A DNA stretch of 64,000 nt from Ensifer sp. WSM1721. Its GTDB lineage: Bacteria; Pseudomonadota; Alphaproteobacteria; Rhizobiales; Rhizobiaceae. The notes beneath the pieces were generated by a model. The model saw nothing but the letters and a program-made list of their open reading frames with translations. It was not told the origin of the DNA and ran no database searches. Position 1 is the first letter of the stretch. Every line of letters begins with the position of its first letter. Location: NCBI RefSeq assembly GCF_000513895.2, contig NZ_CP165782.1, forward strand, positions 2,356,001 to 2,420,000. Reading direction: 5' to 3'. This document shows, piece after piece, positions 52,379 to 62,198 of this stretch. A program made the translations under genes and the position numbers.

Positions 52379-54124
52379 TCAATGGCTGTCCCGGTCCATC
52401 GGGATGCGATCGCCGCGCGTCCCGACGAGGAAGTCGAGGTCGGCGCCGGTGTCGGCCTGCAAGACGGTCTTGATGTAAAGGCCGCCGTAACCGCCGGTGA
52501 GCGGCTTGACCGGCGAGACCCAGGCCGCGCGGCGACGGGCGAGTTCCTCGTCCGACACATGCAGGTGCAGCTTGCGGTTCGGGATATCGACTTCGATCAG
52601 GTCGCCGTTCTCAACGAGCGCCAGCGGTCCGCCCTCGGCAGCTTCCGGTGCCGTGTGGAGGATGACGGTGCCGTAGGCGGTGCCCGACATGCGCGCATCC
52701 GAAATGCGGATCATGTCGGTAATGCCCTTCTTCAAGACCTTCGGCGGCAGGCCCATGTTGCCGACCTCGGCCATGCCCGGATATCCCTTGGGGCCGCAAT
52801 ATTTCAGCACCATGATGCAATTCTCGTCGATATCGAGATCTTCGCGGTTGATGCGGGCGTGGTAGTCCTCGATGCTCTCGAAGACGACCGCGCGTCCTTT
52901 ATGCTGCATCAGGCGGGGCGACGCTGCGGAAGGCTTCAGAACGGCGCCCCGCGGAGCGAGGTTGCCGCGCAGCACGGCAATGCCGCCCGACTGCGTCAGC
53001 GCCTTTTCGCGCGGCAGGATCACGTCTTCATTGTAGTTAACGACGCCTTTGACGTCGTTCCAGATGGTGTCGCCGCTGACCGTGATCGCGTCGTTGTGCA
53101 GGAGTCCCATCTCGGCAACGGCCTTGATCACCACCGGCAGGCCGCCCGCATAATAGAACTCCTCCATCAGATATTTGCCGGAGGGCTGCAGGTTGACGAT
53201 CGTCGGCACGTCGCGACCGAGTCTGTCCCAATCGTCGAGCGTCAGATCGACGCCGACGCGGCCTGCGAGCGCCAGCAGATGCAGCACCGCGTTGGTCGAG
53301 CCGCCGACCGCACCATTGACGCGGATCGCATTTTCAAAAGCCTGCTTGGTCAGGATGTCGGAAGGCTTCAGGTCTTCCTTGACCATCTCGACGATGCGGC
53401 GGCCGGTGAGCTGCGAAATCACCCGGCGACGGGCGTCGACTGCAGGGATCGCCGCGTTGCCGGAGAGTGTCATGCCCAGCGCTTCGGCCATCGACGCCAT
53501 GGTGGAGGCCGTGCCCATGGTCATACAGCTTCCCGCCGAGCGGGCCATGCCCTGCTCCGCATCCATGAACTCGTCCAGCGTCATCTCGCCGGATTTCACC
53601 ATTTCGGAGAACTGCCAGATCGCGGTGCCGGACCCGACGTCCTTGCCGCGCCATTTGCCGTTGAGCATCGGGCCGCCCGAGACGACGATCGCCGGAATGT
53701 CTACGCTCGCTGCCCCCATCAGGAGGCTGGGCGTGGTCTTATCGCAGCCGCCGAGCAGCACGACGCCATCGACCGGATTGCCGCGGATCGCCTCTTCGAC
53801 ATCCATGGCCGCGAGGTTACGGAACATCATCGCCGTCGGACGCAGCGTGCTCTCGCCGGTCGAGAAGACCGGGAATTCCACCGGGAAGCCGCCGGCTTCG
53901 TAAACGCCGCGCTTCACCCGCTCCGCGAGATCGCGCAGATGCGCGTTGCAGGGGGTGAGCTCCGACCAGGTGTTGCAGATGCCGATGATCGGCCGCCCGT
54001 CGAAGGTGTCGGCGGGAAGCCCCTGGTTCTTCATCCAGGAACGGTGCATGATGGCATTCTTGCCAGTTCCGCCGAACCATTCCTGCGAACGGAGCTTGCG
54101 CGGCCACTCAGCTTTCTTCTTCAT
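52379..54124 (-). CDS. Sugar-acid dehydratase (IlvD/Edd family), probable L-arabonate dehydratase
   Basis: A 581-aa [Fe-S] dehydratase most like L-arabonate dehydratase. KLRSQEWFGGTGKNAIMHRSWMKNQG is the typical N-terminus of the sugar-acid subgroup. The cluster cysteines are visible in LLGGCDKTTPSLLMGA near residue 125 and SAGSCMTMGTAST near 200. It turns arabonate into 2-keto-3-deoxyarabonate. It is the last gene of the leftward chvE operon, about 95 bases after the aldehyde dehydrogenase. Galactonate or fuconate activity is possible. Confidence 0.86.
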   Translation of the reverse strand: MKKKAEWPRKLRSQEWFGGTGKNAIMHRSWMKNQGLPADTFDGRPIIGICNTWSELTPCNAHLRDLAERVKRGVYEAGGFPVEFPVFSTGESTLRPTAMMFRNLAAMDVEEAIRGNPVDGVVLLGGCDKTTPSLLMGAASVDIPAIVVSGGPMLNGKWRGKDVGSGTAIWQFSEMVKSGEMTLDEFMDAEQGMARSAGSCMTMGTASTMASMAEALGMTLSGNAAIPAVDARRRVISQLTGRRIVEMVKEDLKPSDILTKQAFENAIRVNGAVGGSTNAVLHLLALAGRVGVDLTLDDWDRLGRDVPTIVNLQPSGKYLMEEFYYAGGLPVVIKAVAEMGLLHNDAITVSGDTIWNDVKGVVNYNEDVILPREKALTQSGGIAVLRGNLAPRGAVLKPSAASPRLMQHKGRAVVFESIEDYHARINREDLDIDENCIMVLKYCGPKGYPGMAEVGNMGLPPKVLKKGITDMIRISDARMSGTAYGTVILHTAPEAAEGGPLALVENGDLIEVDIPNRKLHLHVSDEELARRRAAWVSPVKPLTGGYGGLYIKTVLQADTGADLDFLVGTRGDRIPMDRDSH

Positions 54125-54173
54125 CTCTTCCTTCCTTCAGGCCCGCGGAACCGGGCGGGAGCACGTCGGCGTA

Positions 54174-54214
54174 AGAGCGGGATGAGTGCGCGGTTTTCCG
54201 CCGCATCCCGCTCT
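54174..54214. repeat. ~50-bp palindromic repeat (copy 4)
   Basis: agagcgggatg (54174-54184) and catcccgctct (54204-54214) are perfect 11-bp inverted repeats around gcgcggttttccgcc. It lies in the chvE operon between the dehydratase and the aldehyde dehydrogenase genes. Confidence 0.75.
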
Positions 54215-54221
54215 CAACTCT

Positions 54222-55655
54222 TCAAGCCAGCGTGTAGGCTGTCTTGACGATTGTGTAGAACTCGGCAGCGTATTTACCCTGTTCGCGCGGACCGTAGGAG
54301 GAGCCCTTGCGGCCGCCGAACGGCACGTGGAAATCGACGCCGGCCGTCGGCAGGTTGACCATCACCATGCCGGCCTCGGCATTGCGCTTGAAATGCGTCG
54401 CATGCTTCAAACTGGTGGTGGCGATGCCGGAGGAAAGCCCGAAGGGCGTATCGTTGGCGACCGCCAGTGCTTCCTCATAGTCCTTCACCCGGATCACCGC
54501 CGCGACCGGACCGAAGATCTCTTCACGAGAAATCCGCATCCGATTGGTCGCCTCGGTGAACAGCGCCGGCTCAAGATAGAAGCCGGGCGTGTCGCGCGAG
54601 ATCAGTTCGCCGCCGAAGGCGAGCTTGGCGCCTTCCTTTTTGCCGATGGCGATATAGTCCGTGTCTTGATTGAGCTGGCCCTGATCGACCACCGGGCCGA
54701 TATGGGTGCCGGGCTTCAGCGCGTCGTCGACGACGAGCCCCTTCATGCGCTCGCCCATCGCCGCAACGAACCTGTCGTGGATGCCTTCGGTGACGATGAT
54801 GCGCGACGAAGCGGTGCAGCGCTGGCCGGTCGAGAAGAAGGCCGAATTGACCGCCGCTTCGACGGCGACCGAGAGATCGGCGTCATCGAGCACGACGAAC
54901 GGGTTCTTGCCGCCCATCTCGAGCTGGAACTTGCGACTGTGCTCGACAGAGGCGGCGGCGACCCGTTTGCCGGTGCCGACCGAGCCGGTGAAGGTGATCG
55001 CCTGGACGTCCGGGCTGTCGAGCATCGCCTGGCCGACGACAGAGCCCTTGCCCATGACGAGGTTCAAGACGCCCTTCGGGAGGCCGGCGCGATGCAGGAT
55101 GTCGACGATCGCCCACGAGCAGCCAGGTACCAGCTCGGCCGGCTTGAAGACGACGGTGTTGCCGTAGCAAAGCGCCGGCGCGATCTTCCAGGCGGGGATG
55201 GCGATCGGGAAGTTCCACGGCGTGATGATGCCTACGACGCCGACCGGCTCGCGGGTGATCTCGACGCCGATATTCGGCCTGACCGACGGGATGACCTCGC
55301 CAGCCAGGCGCAGGCACTCGCCGGCGAAGAACTCAAAGATCTGGCCGGCGCGCACCGTCTCGCCGATGCCCTCCGCGAGCGTCTTGCCTTCCTCGCGCGA
55401 CAGCAGCCGTCCGAGTTCGTCCTTGCGGGCGAGGATCTCGTCGGCGGTCTTCTTCAGGATCGCGTGGCGCTCGAGGATGCCGGAGCGCGACCAGGCCGGA
55501 AAGGCGGCCTTGGCCGCCGCGATCGCGGCTTTCGCGTCGTCGGCGGTGGCGCGGGCATATTCTCCGACGATGTCAGTGGTGTTCGACGGATTGATGTTGG
55601 CGACACCGTCGCCGCCGACCCATTCGCCGGCAATCAGGTTCTGGTGAAGTGTCAT
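54222..55655 (-). CDS. Aldehyde dehydrogenase, probable alpha-ketoglutarate semialdehyde dehydrogenase
   Basis: A 477-aa NAD(P)-dependent aldehyde dehydrogenase. Key motifs are ITPWNFPIAIPAWKIAPAL, FTGSVGTGKRVA, LEMGGKNPFVVLDDADL with the catalytic Glu, and FFSTGQRCTASSRIIV with the catalytic Cys near residue 285. In an operon with arabonate dehydratase and gguC it should turn 2-oxoglutarate semialdehyde into 2-oxoglutarate, the last step of the non-phosphorylative pentose route. The ATG at 55655 (MTLHQNLIAGEW) has a GGAGG ribosome binding site. Confidence 0.87.
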   Translation of the reverse strand: MTLHQNLIAGEWVGGDGVANINPSNTTDIVGEYARATADDAKAAIAAAKAAFPAWSRSGILERHAILKKTADEILARKDELGRLLSREEGKTLAEGIGETVRAGQIFEFFAGECLRLAGEVIPSVRPNIGVEITREPVGVVGIITPWNFPIAIPAWKIAPALCYGNTVVFKPAELVPGCSWAIVDILHRAGLPKGVLNLVMGKGSVVGQAMLDSPDVQAITFTGSVGTGKRVAAASVEHSRKFQLEMGGKNPFVVLDDADLSVAVEAAVNSAFFSTGQRCTASSRIIVTEGIHDRFVAAMGERMKGLVVDDALKPGTHIGPVVDQGQLNQDTDYIAIGKKEGAKLAFGGELISRDTPGFYLEPALFTEATNRMRISREEIFGPVAAVIRVKDYEEALAVANDTPFGLSSGIATTSLKHATHFKRNAEAGMVMVNLPTAGVDFHVPFGGRKGSSYGPREQGKYAAEFYTIVKTAYTLA

Positions 55656-55727
55656 GGGCCTTAAGCCTCCTTGTCTTCCTGTCGCATTCGGCCGCCCGTC
55701 GCGACCGCGTCTGCTGTTACAGATATA

Positions 55728-56723
55728 TCAGAGCTGATGTATGGCGATCTCTTCCTCCGCGGCGATGGCCAGCGGGTTGCGCAGCGGCAGGCCGAATTCA
55801 TTGGCCTCGATCTCGAATACGTCGCCCTCTTCCGTCCGGACGCCGTCGCCAAAGGAGAGCGTCGCCGTGCCGAACATGTGCACATGCACATCGCCGGGCA
55901 TGCGGAAGAGGACATATTTGAAATGGTGATATTCGAGATTGGCGAAGCTGTGCGACATGTTCGCCTCGCCGGAAAGGAAGGGCTTCTCCCACAGAACCTT
56001 TCCGCCCCGCAGGATGCGCGACGTGCCGCGGATGTCGTCGGGAGCGGTCCCGATGCGGATTTCCGGCCCGAAGCTTGCCTGCCTGAGCTTCGAATGTGCC
56101 AGCCAGAGATAATTGACCCGCTCGGTCTTGTGATCGGAGAACTCGTTGGCGACGGCAAAGCCGATGCGATAGGGCACTCCCTTGTCGGAGATGACATAGA
56201 TGCCCGCCATTTCCGGCTCCTCGCCGCCGTCCTCCGCGAAGGAGGGCGACGTCAGCGGCTCACCCGGAGCGACTGCAGCCGTGCCATTGCCCTTGTAGAA
56301 CCATTCCGGTTGGACGCCCTTTTCGCCCGGCTTCGGCTTGCCGCCCTCGAGGCCCATCCGGAACATCTTCATCGAATCGGTCAGCGTTTCTTCCGCCGCC
56401 TCGGCCGTCTTCTTGTGCATCGCGTCGCGCGTCGCCGCGGAGCCGAGATGCGTCAAGCCCGTCCCGGTGAGGTGCAGGTGGGCGGGGTCGGGATGGGTGA
56501 TCGGCGGGAGCAGCCGCCCTTCAGTGTAGGCCTGATCGAGATCAATCGCTTCGCCGAGGCCCTTGGCCTCGATCACTTCCTTGAGGCTCTTGCCGCCATT
56601 GGCAGCTTCCATCGCGAGCGCGTAGACGCTCTCCGCTCCCTTGACGGCACGCGCCGTTTCGCCCGGCGCCCGCACCGCGACTGCAACCGATCCGTCTTGC
56701 TTCCTGACCTGAGAAATCAGCAC
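55728..56723 (-). CDS. gguC: GguC/AraD1-family FAH-fold protein
   Basis: A 331-aa fumarylacetoacetate hydrolase-fold protein called GguC in Agrobacterium, and in some bacteria an L-2-keto-3-deoxyarabonate dehydratase. PAHLHLTGTGLTHLGSAATRD and FNLEYHHFKYVLFRMPGDVHVHMFGTATLSF are typical. That activity would link the arabonate dehydratase and the aldehyde dehydrogenase in the same operon. I chose the GTG at 56723 (product MLISQVRKQDG) because family members begin there; AAGGACAGGAA precedes it. Confidence 0.87.
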   Translation of the reverse strand: MLISQVRKQDGSVAVAVRAPGETARAVKGAESVYALAMEAANGGKSLKEVIEAKGLGEAIDLDQAYTEGRLLPPITHPDPAHLHLTGTGLTHLGSAATRDAMHKKTAEAAEETLTDSMKMFRMGLEGGKPKPGEKGVQPEWFYKGNGTAAVAPGEPLTSPSFAEDGGEEPEMAGIYVISDKGVPYRIGFAVANEFSDHKTERVNYLWLAHSKLRQASFGPEIRIGTAPDDIRGTSRILRGGKVLWEKPFLSGEANMSHSFANLEYHHFKYVLFRMPGDVHVHMFGTATLSFGDGVRTEEGDVFEIEANEFGLPLRNPLAIAAEEEIAIHQL

Positions 56724-56877
56724 GTTCCTGTCCTTCCTGATCGCGTTAGCTCCGGCCACGCCCTCCCCTGAGGAAAGGCAATGCGCCGCCCTAAGGGTGG
56801 CACGCGCCACCCAGTTCCGGCGGCCGCCTCGGCCGCCCGTTCATGTCGCGGTCGTTGTGAGCTGACCGGAGATCCGA
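56724..56877. other. gguB-gguC spacer
   Basis: About 150 bases inside the operon. It contains GC-rich inverted repeats (gccgccctaagggtggc and ggcggccgcctcggccgcc) that would form stems in the mRNA. No gene seen. Confidence 0.4.
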
Positions 56878-58092
56878 TCAGCCCTTGCCCTTGTTCTTGT
56901 TGTAGACGTCGAAGAAGACGGCTGCGAGGAGCACGAGACCCTTGATGAGCTGCTGGTAATCGATGCCGATGCCCATGATCGACATGCCGTTGTTCATCAC
57001 GCCCATGATGAAGGCGCCGATGACCGCACCGGTGATCTTGCCGACGCCGCCCGAGGCGGAGGCCCCGCCGATGAAGCAGGCCGCGATGACGTCGAGCTCG
57101 AAACCGACGCCGGCCTTCGGGGTTGCCGAATTCAGGCGCGCGGTGATGATCATGCCGGCAAGTGCAGCGAGCACGCCCATATTGACGAAGGCGTAAAAGG
57201 TCAGCCGCTCGGTATTGATGCCGGAGAGCTTGGTGGCCTTCTCGTTGCCGCCCATGGCGTAAATCCGGCGGCCGATCGTCGAGCGCGTCGTGATGAAGGT
57301 GTAGAGGGCGATCAGCACGCCCATCACGATGAGCACGTTCGGCAGCCCGCGATAGGTCGAAAGCTGGAAGCCGATGAACAGGGCGACAAGGCCGATGACC
57401 GCCATCTGGACCGCGAAGAACACGAATGGCTCGTTCTCGGTGCCGTGCTGCTCGTTGATACGGCGGTTGCGAAGCCCTGCAAAGATCGCGTAGCCGACCA
57501 GCGCCAGCACCGCCACGAGCGCCACCATGTTCTTGATGACCTCGGGGCTCGGGCTGAGGAAGTACAGAAAATCAGGAACGAAGCCGGTCGAAAGGATTTG
57601 GAAGTCCTTCGGGAACGGCCCGATCGGGCGGCCGCCGAGGACGACGTAAGTCATTCCGCGGAACACCAACATACCGGCGAGCGTGACGATGAAGGACGGG
57701 ATCTTCTGATAGGCCACCCAGTAGCCCTGCGCTGCCCCCATGATGCCGCCGACCACCAGACAGGCGGGAACGACGACGAAGGCCGGCAGACCCCATTTGA
57801 CGAGCATGATCGCCGAAATCGCTCCGACAAAGGCGACGATCGAGCCGACCGACAGATCGATATGACCTGCCACGATGATCAGCAGCATGCCCAGCGCCAT
57901 GATGACGATGAAGGAGTTCTGCAGCACCAGGTTGGTGATGTTGACCGGCCTGAAGAGCACGCCGTTGGTGACGAACTGGAAGAACAGCATGATGATCACG
58001 AGCGCGACCAGCAGGCCGTATTCGCGAACGTTGTTCCTGAGGTAGTCCCCGATCGAGGGTTTGGTGGTGTGAGTGCTCGTATCGACGACCAT
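56878..58092 (-). CDS. gguB: Sugar ABC transporter permease GguB
   Basis: A 404-aa inner-membrane permease of the ribose/xylose type with ten or so hydrophobic segments. MALGMLLIIVAGHIDLSVGSIVAFVG near residue 75 and the closing FIGGASASGGVGKITGAVIGAFIMGVMNNGMSIMG are the family hallmarks. With GguA and ChvE it should import galactose, arabinose and related sugars. Its ATG overlaps the gguA stop by one base (TAATG). Confidence 0.93.
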   Translation of the reverse strand: MVVDTSTHTTKPSIGDYLRNNVREYGLLVALVIIMLFFQFVTNGVLFRPVNITNLVLQNSFIVIMALGMLLIIVAGHIDLSVGSIVAFVGAISAIMLVKWGLPAFVVVPACLVVGGIMGAAQGYWVAYQKIPSFIVTLAGMLVFRGMTYVVLGGRPIGPFPKDFQILSTGFVPDFLYFLSPSPEVIKNMVALVAVLALVGYAIFAGLRNRRINEQHGTENEPFVFFAVQMAVIGLVALFIGFQLSTYRGLPNVLIVMGVLIALYTFITTRSTIGRRIYAMGGNEKATKLSGINTERLTFYAFVNMGVLAALAGMIITARLNSATPKAGVGFELDVIAACFIGGASASGGVGKITGAVIGAFIMGVMNNGMSIMGIGIDYQQLIKGLVLLAAVFFDVYNKNKGKG

Positions 58093-59627
58093 TAGTGTTT
58101 CTCCCCTGAACGCATGATGGCACGCATGATCGATTCCTGGCTTGCTTCCTCCTTGGAAAGCTCCGCCACGATGCGTCCCTCGTTCATGACATAGATGCGA
58201 TCGCAGGTTCCGAGCAGCTCCGGCATCTCCGACGAGATCATCAGGATGCCTTTGCCCTCGGCCGCGAGTTGGTTGATGATGGTGTAGATTTCATACTTCG
58301 CGCCGATGTCGATGCCGCGCGTCGGCTCGTCGAGTATGAGGACTTCGGGACTGGTGAACAGCCACTTGGAGAGCACGACTTTCTGCTGATTGCCGCCGGA
58401 AAGGTTCACCGTCTCCTGGTAGATCGAATGCGAGCGGATCCTGAGCTTCGAGCGGTAGTCGGAGGCGATCTTCCGCTCCTTGCGCTCGTCGATGACGCCG
58501 TTCGATGCGACCGAATGCAGGTTGGCGAGCGTCGTGTTCTGCATGATGTTGTTGATCAGGACGAGGCCCAGTTGCTTCCGGTCCTCGGTGACGTATGCAA
58601 GCCCGGCCTTGATCGCCTTCGGGATGGTGCTCACGTCCACTGGCTGGCCGCGCATCGTCACCTCACCGGTGATCTTGTGGCCCCACGACTTGCCGAAAAT
58701 GCTCATTGCCGTTTCGGTGCGGCCGGCGCCCATGAGCCCGGCAATGCCGACGACCTCGCCGGCGCGAACCTTGAAGCTGACATCGTGCAGGAACTGCCTA
58801 TCGCGGTGATGTTGATGAAAGACGTTCCAGTTCTTCACCTCGAGCAGCGTATCGCCGATCTTCGGTTCGCGCGGCGGATAACGGTCTTCCATCGCGCGCC
58901 CAACCATGCCCTTGATGATCCGGTCTTCGCTGATGTCTTCCTTGTGACAGTCGAGCGTTTCGACGGTACCGCCGTCGCGCAGTATGGTGATCTGGTCGGC
59001 GACCTTTTTGATCTCGTTCAGCTTGTGCGAGATGATGATCGACGTCATGCCCTGGGTGCGGAATTCCATGAGGAGCCGCAGCAGCGCGTCGGAATCATTC
59101 TCGTTCAGCGACGCGGTCGGCTCGTCGAGGATCAAGAGCCGCACCCTCTTGGAAAGAGCCTTGGCGATCTCGACAAGCTGCTGCTTGCCGACGCCGATGT
59201 CGGTGATCAGCGTCGATGGAGACTCGCTGAGGCCCACCTTCTTCAAGAGCTCTTGCGTGCGAGAGAAGGTCTGCGGCCAGTGGATGACGCCGTTGCTGGC
59301 GATTTCATTGCCAAGAAAGATGTTCTCGGCAATGGACAGCAGCGGAACGAGCGCCAGTTCCTGATGGATGATGATGATGCCGAGATGTTCGCTGTCGGCG
59401 ATCGTGCTGAAGCGGCGGGCCTCGCCGTCATAATAGATCTCGCCCTCGTAGGTCCCGGCGGGATAGACGCCGCTCAGCACCTTCATCAAGGTCGACTTGC
59501 CGGCGCCATTTTCCCCGACGAGGGCATGGATTTCGCCTTCGCGGACCTTGAACGAAACGTTGTCCAGCGCCTTGACGCCCGGAAACGTCTTCGTAATGCC
59601 CCGCATTTCCAGAATGATGTTGTCCAT
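58092..59627 (-). CDS. gguA: Sugar ABC transporter ATPase GguA
   Basis: A 511-aa ATPase with two ABC domains in tandem, as in sugar transporters. The first has [16 protein letters not shown] near residue 38 and [15 protein letters not shown] near 165; the second has [16 protein letters not shown] near 295, [15 protein letters not shown] near 405 and [19 protein letters not shown]. It energises uptake through GguB. About 190 bases with a hairpin separate it from chvE. Confidence 0.94.
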   Translation of the reverse strand: MDNIILEMRGITKTFPGVKALDNVSFKVREGEIHALVGENGAGKSTLMKVLSGVYPAGTYEGEIYYDGEARRFSTIADSEHLGIIIIHQELALVPLLSIAENIFLGNEIASNGVIHWPQTFSRTQELLKKVGLSESPSTLITDIGVGKQQLVEIAKALSKRVRLLILDEPTASLNENDSDALLRLLMEFRTQGMTSIIISHKLNEIKKVADQITILRDGGTVETLDCHKEDISEDRIIKGMVGRAMEDRYPPREPKIGDTLLEVKNWNVFHQHHRDRQFLHDVSFKVRAGEVVGIAGLMGAGRTETAMSIFGKSWGHKITGEVTMRGQPVDVSTIPKAIKAGLAYVTEDRKQLGLVLINNIMQNTTLANLHSVASNGVIDERKERKIASDYRSKLRIRSHSIYQETVNLSGGNQQKVVLSKWLFTSPEVLILDEPTRGIDIGAKYEIYTIINQLAAEGKGILMISSEMPELLGTCDRIYVMNEGRIVAELSKEEASQESIMRAIMRSGEKH

Positions 59628-59773
59628 AATCAGCTATTCCAGCGGCAGTCTGCGAGAGACTAGACTCTCTTCCCCGCTGCATGATTCCCCGGATCGTTGC
59701 CGATCCAGGGAACGATGAGCAGTTCAACTATTACAGCGACATGGGTGCGCCTGCAAACGCGCGTCGCATCGAG

Positions 59774-59806
59774 CAAAGGGGCTCGCGGGGCAACCGCGAA
59801 CCCCTC
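59774..59806 (-). terminator. Hairpin between chvE and gguA
   Basis: On the minus strand ggggttcgcgg pairs with ccgcgagcccc (one mismatch), followed by tttgctc. It lies just after the chvE stop and probably lowers read-through or protects the chvE message, giving more binding protein than transporter. Confidence 0.65.
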
Positions 59807-59815
59807 GGAACCGGA

Positions 59816-60883
59816 TCAGTTGTTGATCTGATCTTCCGTGTAGTAGCCGGAGCCGACGAGAATTTCCTTGGCGTTCGTCTTGTCGACCGAAACGGGCTTC
59901 AGCAGGTAGGACGGAACGACCTTGACGCCGTTTTCATAGGTCTTGGTGTCGTTCACTTCCGGCTCCTTGCCGTCCATGATGGCGTTGACCATGTTGACGG
60001 TGACCTTGGCGAGTTCGCGGGTGTCCTTGAAGACCGTCGAGTACTGTTCGCCGGCGAGGATCGACTTGACCGAGGGAAGTTCCGCGTCCTGGCCGGTGAC
60101 GATCGGCATCGGCATGTCGCCGGAGCCGTAGCCGACGCCCTTCAGAGCGGAAATGATGCCGATCGACAGGCCGTCATAGGGCGACAGAACGCCATCGACC
60201 TTGGCATCGGTGTAGGTGGACGACAGCAGGTTTTCCATGCGGGCCTGGGCAACCGCACCGTCCCAGCGCAGCGTGCCGACCTGGTCCATGCCCATCTGGC
60301 CGGACTTGACGACGATCTTGCCGCTGTCGATCAGCGGCTGCAGGACCGACATGGCGCCGTCGTAGAAGAAGAAGGCGTTGTTGTCGTCCGGCGAACCGCC
60401 GAAAAGTTCGATGTTCTTCGGCTCCTTGGCTTCGTCGAGCTTCAGGCCTTCGACGAGCGAGGTCGCCTGCAGGACGCCGACCTGGAAGTTGTCGAAGGTC
60501 GCATAGTAATCGACATTGCCCGAGTCGCGGATCAGGCGGTCGTAAGCGATGACCTTGACGCCGGCATCGGCCGCCTTCTGCAGGATGTCGGAGAGGGTCG
60601 TGCCGTCGATGGCGGCGATGACGAGAACCTTCGCGCCCTTCGTCACCATGTTCTCGATCTGCGCGAGCTGGTTCGGAATGTCGTCGTCGGCGAACTGCAG
60701 ATCCGGCGTGTAGCCGGCTTCCTTGAACAGCTTCTCCATGGTCTCGCCATCGGAGATCCAGCGGGTCGACGTCTTCGTCGGCATCGAAATGCCGACGGTG
60801 CCCTTGTCCTGGGCGAATGCCGGCGCAGCGAAGGACGCGACGGTCATCGCCGCGGCTGCGAGAAGCGAAGTAAACAATTTCAT
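59816..60883 (-). CDS. chvE: ChvE-type periplasmic sugar-binding protein
   Basis: A 355-aa binding protein with a signal peptide (residues 1-24, cleavage after PAFA). [42 protein letters not shown] and [19 protein letters not shown] are typical of ChvE, which binds arabinose, galactose and glucose; in Agrobacterium it also signals to VirA. It starts the operon chvE-gguABC-dehydrogenase-dehydratase. The regulator gbpR is divergent upstream. A GGGAGAGA ribosome binding site precedes the ATG. Confidence 0.94.
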   Translation of the reverse strand: MKLFTSLLAAAAMTVASFAAPAFAQDKGTVGISMPTKTSTRWISDGETMEKLFKEAGYTPDLQFADDDIPNQLAQIENMVTKGAKVLVIAAIDGTTLSDILQKAADAGVKVIAYDRLIRDSGNVDYYATFDNFQVGVLQATSLVEGLKLDEAKEPKNIELFGGSPDDNNAFFFYDGAMSVLQPLIDSGKIVVKSGQMGMDQVGTLRWDGAVAQARMENLLSSTYTDAKVDGVLSPYDGLSIGIISALKGVGYGSGDMPMPIVTGQDAELPSVKSILAGEQYSTVFKDTRELAKVTVNMVNAIMDGKEPEVNDTKTYENGVKVVPSYLLKPVSVDKTNAKEILVGSGYYTEDQINN

Positions 60884-61156
60884 CAGATCTCTCCCTGAGT
60901 GTTGAAGCCGGCGAGCCGAGGCCGCCGTCCGATGCGCAGCGATCCACCGTCGCGGAGAATGACCCCCGGTGGTGGCTCAAGATAAAGGAAGTCCTCCCCG
61001 TCTTACATACTTCCGCATGCGCTGGCGCATAGGCTCGGAAACTGGAATCAATTGCCATAACTGTCAAATACAATAATGCATTTCATACATACCAAATTTG
61101 ATATACGACTCTTAAAGAGTGTGATTTATGAATCCCTTGAAGACAGGACCGCGAAA
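60884..61156. promoter_or_regulatory. chvE/gbpR divergent regulatory region
   Basis: A 270-base AT-rich stretch between chvE and the LysR gene. It holds short dyads such as tggaatcaattgcca (61040-61054) and accaaatttgata (61088-61100) that could bind GbpR. No single one stands out as the activator site. Confidence 0.45.
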
Positions 61157-62140
61157 TTGAACCTCGAAACCAAGCCGAGCACCGCCATCCCGGCGGGCGA
61201 ACCGTTCGACAGCGGCCTCTTCCGGTCGGGATTGAAGATAAACCACCTCAGGCTCATCCTGGCAATCGACGACCACCGCCGGATCAGCGCCGCCGCCGAT
61301 TCGCTCGGCATTTCGCAGCCGGCCGCCTCGCGCATGCTCGCCGAGATCGAGGCGATTGTGAAGGCGCCGATCTGCGCGCGCGTTGCGCGCGGCGTCGAGC
61401 TCACGCCCTACGGCGAAGCGCTGGCCAGGCGGGCGCGCACGATTTTTCTGGAGCTGCGCGAAGCCGCGCGCGAGATCAACGAGCTGAAGACGGGCAGCGG
61501 CGGTTCGGTGTCGCTCGGCTCCGTCACCGGCCCCGCTCTCAACCTCGCGGTGCCTGCAATCCGCCAGGTCTCCACCGCCTATCCCGGCATTGAGATCAAT
61601 GTGCAGATCGACAACAGCAATGTGCTGACGCGGGAACTCCTGGCGGCGCGCCACGATTTCGTCGTCGGCCGCATCCCCGACGATCTCAATCCCCGGCTCT
61701 TCAATCTGGTCGAGATCGGTTTCGAGGAGGTCTGCCTGATCGTTCGCGAGGGCCATCCCCTGCTCGACAAGGCGTCCGCCAGCGCCGACGACCTGCCTGG
61801 CTACGACTGGGTCTTCCAGCCGCCCGGCACGCTTCTACGCCGCGCGGTCGAGGACAGTTTCGTTTCCGCCGGCGTCCGGCTCCCCGCCACGGTCATCAAC
61901 ACCTCCTCGATCATCCTGACGCTCTCGATCGTCCGCAACACCAACGCAATCGCCCCCGTCGCCCTCGATGTCGCCAAGCTCGTGGCGGGGAACGGCACGC
62001 AGGCCGGCGAGATCCGCATTCTGCCGACCGAGTTTCCGATCCGCATCAAACCCTATGGGCTGATCACCGCCGAGGGCCGAGCGCTTCCCCCGAGTGCGAA
62101 GCTGCTCTACGACCTGATCCTGAAGCAAAGCCGGACATGA
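61157..62140 (+). CDS. gbpR: LysR-family regulator GbpR
   Basis: A 327-aa LysR-type regulator. LKINHLRLILAIDDHRRISAAADSLGISQPAASRMLAEIEA is the helix-turn-helix (about 30-70), with the rarer GbpR/GalR-like order. By analogy with Agrobacterium GbpR it activates chvE in response to galactose or arabinose. It is divergent from chvE. I chose the TTG at 61157 (product MNLETKPSTAIP) because AGGA lies nine bases before it; an ATG at 61076 would add 27 odd residues and has no ribosome binding site. Confidence 0.85.
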   Translation: MNLETKPSTAIPAGEPFDSGLFRSGLKINHLRLILAIDDHRRISAAADSLGISQPAASRMLAEIEAIVKAPICARVARGVELTPYGEALARRARTIFLELREAAREINELKTGSGGSVSLGSVTGPALNLAVPAIRQVSTAYPGIEINVQIDNSNVLTRELLAARHDFVVGRIPDDLNPRLFNLVEIGFEEVCLIVREGHPLLDKASASADDLPGYDWVFQPPGTLLRRAVEDSFVSAGVRLPATVINTSSIILTLSIVRNTNAIAPVALDVAKLVAGNGTQAGEIRILPTEFPIRIKPYGLITAEGRALPPSAKLLYDLILKQSRT

Positions 62141-62198
62141 TCAGGCCCGCATAATGTTGAGCGGCCAAGATCGGCTGAATTCAGCTTGGAGAGGCTCG

